From an uncultured Sunxiuqinia sp. (GTDB taxonomy: Bacteria; Bacteroidota; Bacteroidia; Bacteroidales; Prolixibacteraceae): a DNA stretch of 64,000 nt. Within the stretch, counting starts at the first letter, position 1. Every line of letters starts with the position of its first letter. The notes beneath the pieces were generated by a model. That model worked only from the letters and a program-made list of their open reading frames with translations. It was not told the origin of the DNA and did not search any database. The stretch is taken from assembly GCF_947495665.1 (NCBI RefSeq), contig NZ_CANLZV010000013.1, positions 62,001-126,000 of the forward strand, in the 5' to 3' direction. The translations under genes and the position numbers were made by a program. Below, piece by piece: positions 62,545-64,000 of the stretch.

Positions 62545-63510
62545 TCAGTAACAGAATTCAGCTTTCAGAAATGAATTGATGTATTCCTGAATTGCATCCT
62601 CTAAAGAAGTAAAAGGCTTGTCATAACCAGCTTGTCGAAGTTTGTCGGTTGTTGCACAGGTGTAATACTGATAATTGTTGCGAATATCCGCAGGCGTGTC
62701 CACAAAGGTGATTTGCCCCTTTACGTTCATCGCCCGAAATACGCATTGCGTTAAGTCGAGGAAACTGCGGGCAACTCCGGTGCCTACATTGTAAATGCCG
62801 GAAGAAGTTTGCTTGTTCATGAAATGCAGAATGACCTGGGCCACATCTTCAACGTAAATAAAGTCTCTGGCTTGCTCTCCATCGGCATAATCGGGATGGT
62901 GCGAGCGAAAAAGCGTCATTTCGCCTGTCTCACTTATGCGCTGAAACGCTTGGTAGACGACCGATGCCATGCGCCCTTTGTGGTATTCGTTAGGGCCAAA
63001 GACGTTGAAAAACTTCAATCCAACCCAAAACCGGGGAGCTTGCTTTTGCTCCAAAGCCCACAAGTCAAAATCGTGTTTGGACTGGGCATAGTAATTTAAG
63101 GGTTTAAATCGGCTGGTCAGACTGTGTCGGTCATCAAATCCTAATTCCCCATTTCCGTAAGTTGAAGCCGAAGAAGCATAAATCAGTGGCAAATCAAATC
63201 GAATACAGCTGTTCCAAATTTGTTTAGAGTATTCCAAATTGAGTTGGGTGTAAATTGCTTCTTCCTGCCCAATGGTATCGGTACGGGCGCCTAAGTGAAT
63301 AATGTGTTGAACTTGCGCGTGGTTGTTTTCAAGCCATTTGAAAAAATCATCCCGGTCAATCAAGCGGGTGTAGGTTTTCGAAATGTAGTTGGATATCTTC
63401 AGCGGATCGTTAAACTTGTCGACTAAAATGAGGTCTTCATAGCCTAACTGGTTGAGTTTTCCAGCTAAGTAACTTCCAATAAATCCTGCAGCTCCGGTAA
63501 CAACAATCAT
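62545..63510 (-). CDS. hldD: ADP-L-glycero-D-manno-heptose-6-epimerase
   Basis: 321 residues. Short-chain dehydrogenase fold with the NADP site VVTGAAGFIGSYLAGKLNQ, HLGARTDT, the catalytic SSASTYG and YAQSKHDFD (Tyr-x3-Lys), and the HldD-specific GLKFFNVFGPNEYHKGRMASVVY and DGEQARDFIYVEDVAQV. It makes the heptose used in lipopolysaccharide inner core. No other heptose genes are near. Its -7 box is only 4 bases upstream of the start codon, so the mRNA is probably leaderless. Confidence 0.95.
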   Translation of the reverse strand: MIVVTGAAGFIGSYLAGKLNQLGYEDLILVDKFNDPLKISNYISKTYTRLIDRDDFFKWLENNHAQVQHIIHLGARTDTIGQEEAIYTQLNLEYSKQIWNSCIRFDLPLIYASSASTYGNGELGFDDRHSLTSRFKPLNYYAQSKHDFDLWALEQKQAPRFWVGLKFFNVFGPNEYHKGRMASVVYQAFQRISETGEMTLFRSHHPDYADGEQARDFIYVEDVAQVILHFMNKQTSSGIYNVGTGVARSFLDLTQCVFRAMNVKGQITFVDTPADIRNNYQYYTCATTDKLRQAGYDKPFTSLEDAIQEYINSFLKAEFCY

Positions 63511-63514
63511 AGGG

Positions 63515-63522
63515 CAAAATTA
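63515..63522 (-). promoter_or_regulatory. -7 box TAATTTTG for hldD, immediately before the start codon
   Basis: Exact TANNTTTG match on the minus strand ending 4 bases before the ATG. Between here and 63754 no gene or other signal was recognised. Confidence 0.6.
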
Positions 63523-63754
63523 GTAATACGCTTGGCATGTTTAAAAGTCAAACTTAAGAAATGTTCAAATATTGCCACGTTTAGCTGAAATAATATTTAT
63601 TGTCTGGGCATTCTGACGAAGCATGTTTTTGGAACAGCTAAAATCCAAGGCAATTGTTTTTTTTCAATTGGGTTGTTGGGAGCGGAAATGTTATTGTTCC
63701 TTAGCATTGGGCTGGTTTGTCAAACGATAGCAGGTATTTTATAAGATAAGTTTA

Positions 63755-63762
63755 TACTTTTG
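63755..63762 (+). promoter_or_regulatory. -7 box TACTTTTG for folE
   Basis: Exact TANNTTTG match 48 bases before the folE start. Confidence 0.65.
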
Positions 63763-63810
63763 TCTAATGAACTGCGACAGGCAACCGGCCTGTCATCTCG
63801 AAATATTAAC

Positions 63811-64000
63811 ATGGAAGAATCATTTAACGGAAAAGAAAGCGGGTACCAACGGATTGAAAAGTTTGATGGTCCGAGTACTGAGAAAATACGTGATCATTAC
63901 CGGGAGATCATTGGTTTGCTGGGAGAAGATGTTAGTCGGGAAGGGCTGGAAAAGACGCCTTTGCGGGTAGCTAAAGCGATGCAGTTTTTGTTACAGGGGT
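63811..64000 (+). CDS. folE: GTP cyclohydrolase I, 3' end beyond the window
   Basis: The ATG at 63811 opens a frame that runs off the window edge after 63 codons. The visible part has the FolE N-terminal helix (EKIRDHYREIIGLLGED) and the conserved REGLEKTPLRVAKAMQFLLQG. FolE converts GTP to dihydroneopterin triphosphate, the first step of folate and pterin synthesis. The catalytic Cys/His zinc site lies outside the window. Confidence 0.92.
   Translation, partial: MEESFNGKESGYQRIEKFDGPSTEKIRDHYREIIGLLGEDVSREGLEKTPLRVAKAMQFLLQG

Noticed and set aside
63767-63970. 67-codon frame upstream of and overlapping folE
   Set aside because: It is a shifted frame of folE; the frame starting at 63811 carries the conserved FolE sequence.

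Overview
The window is chromosomal DNA of a member of the Bacteroidota. Evidence: a SusC/SusD pair, many lipoproteins and secreted glycosidases, almost no Shine-Dalgarno sequences, and at least twelve copies of the Bacteroidota -7 promoter box TANNTTTG in front of genes. Gene content and moderate GC suggest a polysaccharide-degrading free-living lineage (Marinilabiliales/Prolixibacteraceae-like), but this placement is an inference. No tRNA, rRNA, CRISPR array, insertion sequence or prophage was seen.

Bases 1-29717 form a large glycan-utilisation region aimed at mannose-rich glycans. A SusC/SusD uptake pair ends at a strong terminator and is followed by two GH92 alpha-mannosidases and a small lipoprotein. 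Bases 9200-11100 are a low-density island: an orphan C-terminal fragment of a type I restriction subunit (HsdR), nine tandem degenerate repeats with an exact 21-bp period, a 219-residue helical protein of unknown function, and a long inverted repeat. From 11173 to 26960 one co-directional unit encodes a GntR/UTRA regulator, a ROK sugar kinase, an MFS sugar transporter, a GH92, a GH2 beta-mannosidase-like enzyme, an unassigned (alpha/alpha)6 lipoprotein, a mannose-6-phosphate isomerase with an extra N-terminal domain, a second (alpha/alpha)6 lipoprotein and a fourth GH92. A GH3 enzyme follows. Together they read as: trim mannose outside the cytoplasm, import it, phosphorylate it, and isomerise mannose-6-P to fructose-6-P. 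Three of the four GH92 proteins have Gln where the family's catalytic acid Glu is expected, the most interesting biochemical observation here.

Bases 29746-34572 hold a TRIC-type channel, a DUF4838/GH163 lipoprotein (a family acting on N-glycans) and a formylglycine-type sulfatase, which extend the host-glycan or glycoprotein theme.

Bases 34700-64000 are mostly housekeeping: two helicases (UvrD-like and MrfA-like), an HxlR regulator divergent from a YhdH-type oxidoreductase, MazG, a WecA/MraY-type transferase, a TonB receptor with a newly noticed 41-codon Cys/Lys-rich gene just upstream, RarA, a TPR protein, Tag, a double-CDGSH protein, a group of exported propeller proteins suggesting periplasmic aldose oxidation (SMP-30-like, Pgl-like lactonase, cytochrome c-sugar dehydrogenase fusion), an Lrp/AsnC regulator, RlmB, ABC-F, RlmD, YaaA, HldD and the start of FolE. 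Several genes have a TTG upstream in frame that lies inside the -7 box, so their true starts are the downstream ATGs given here.
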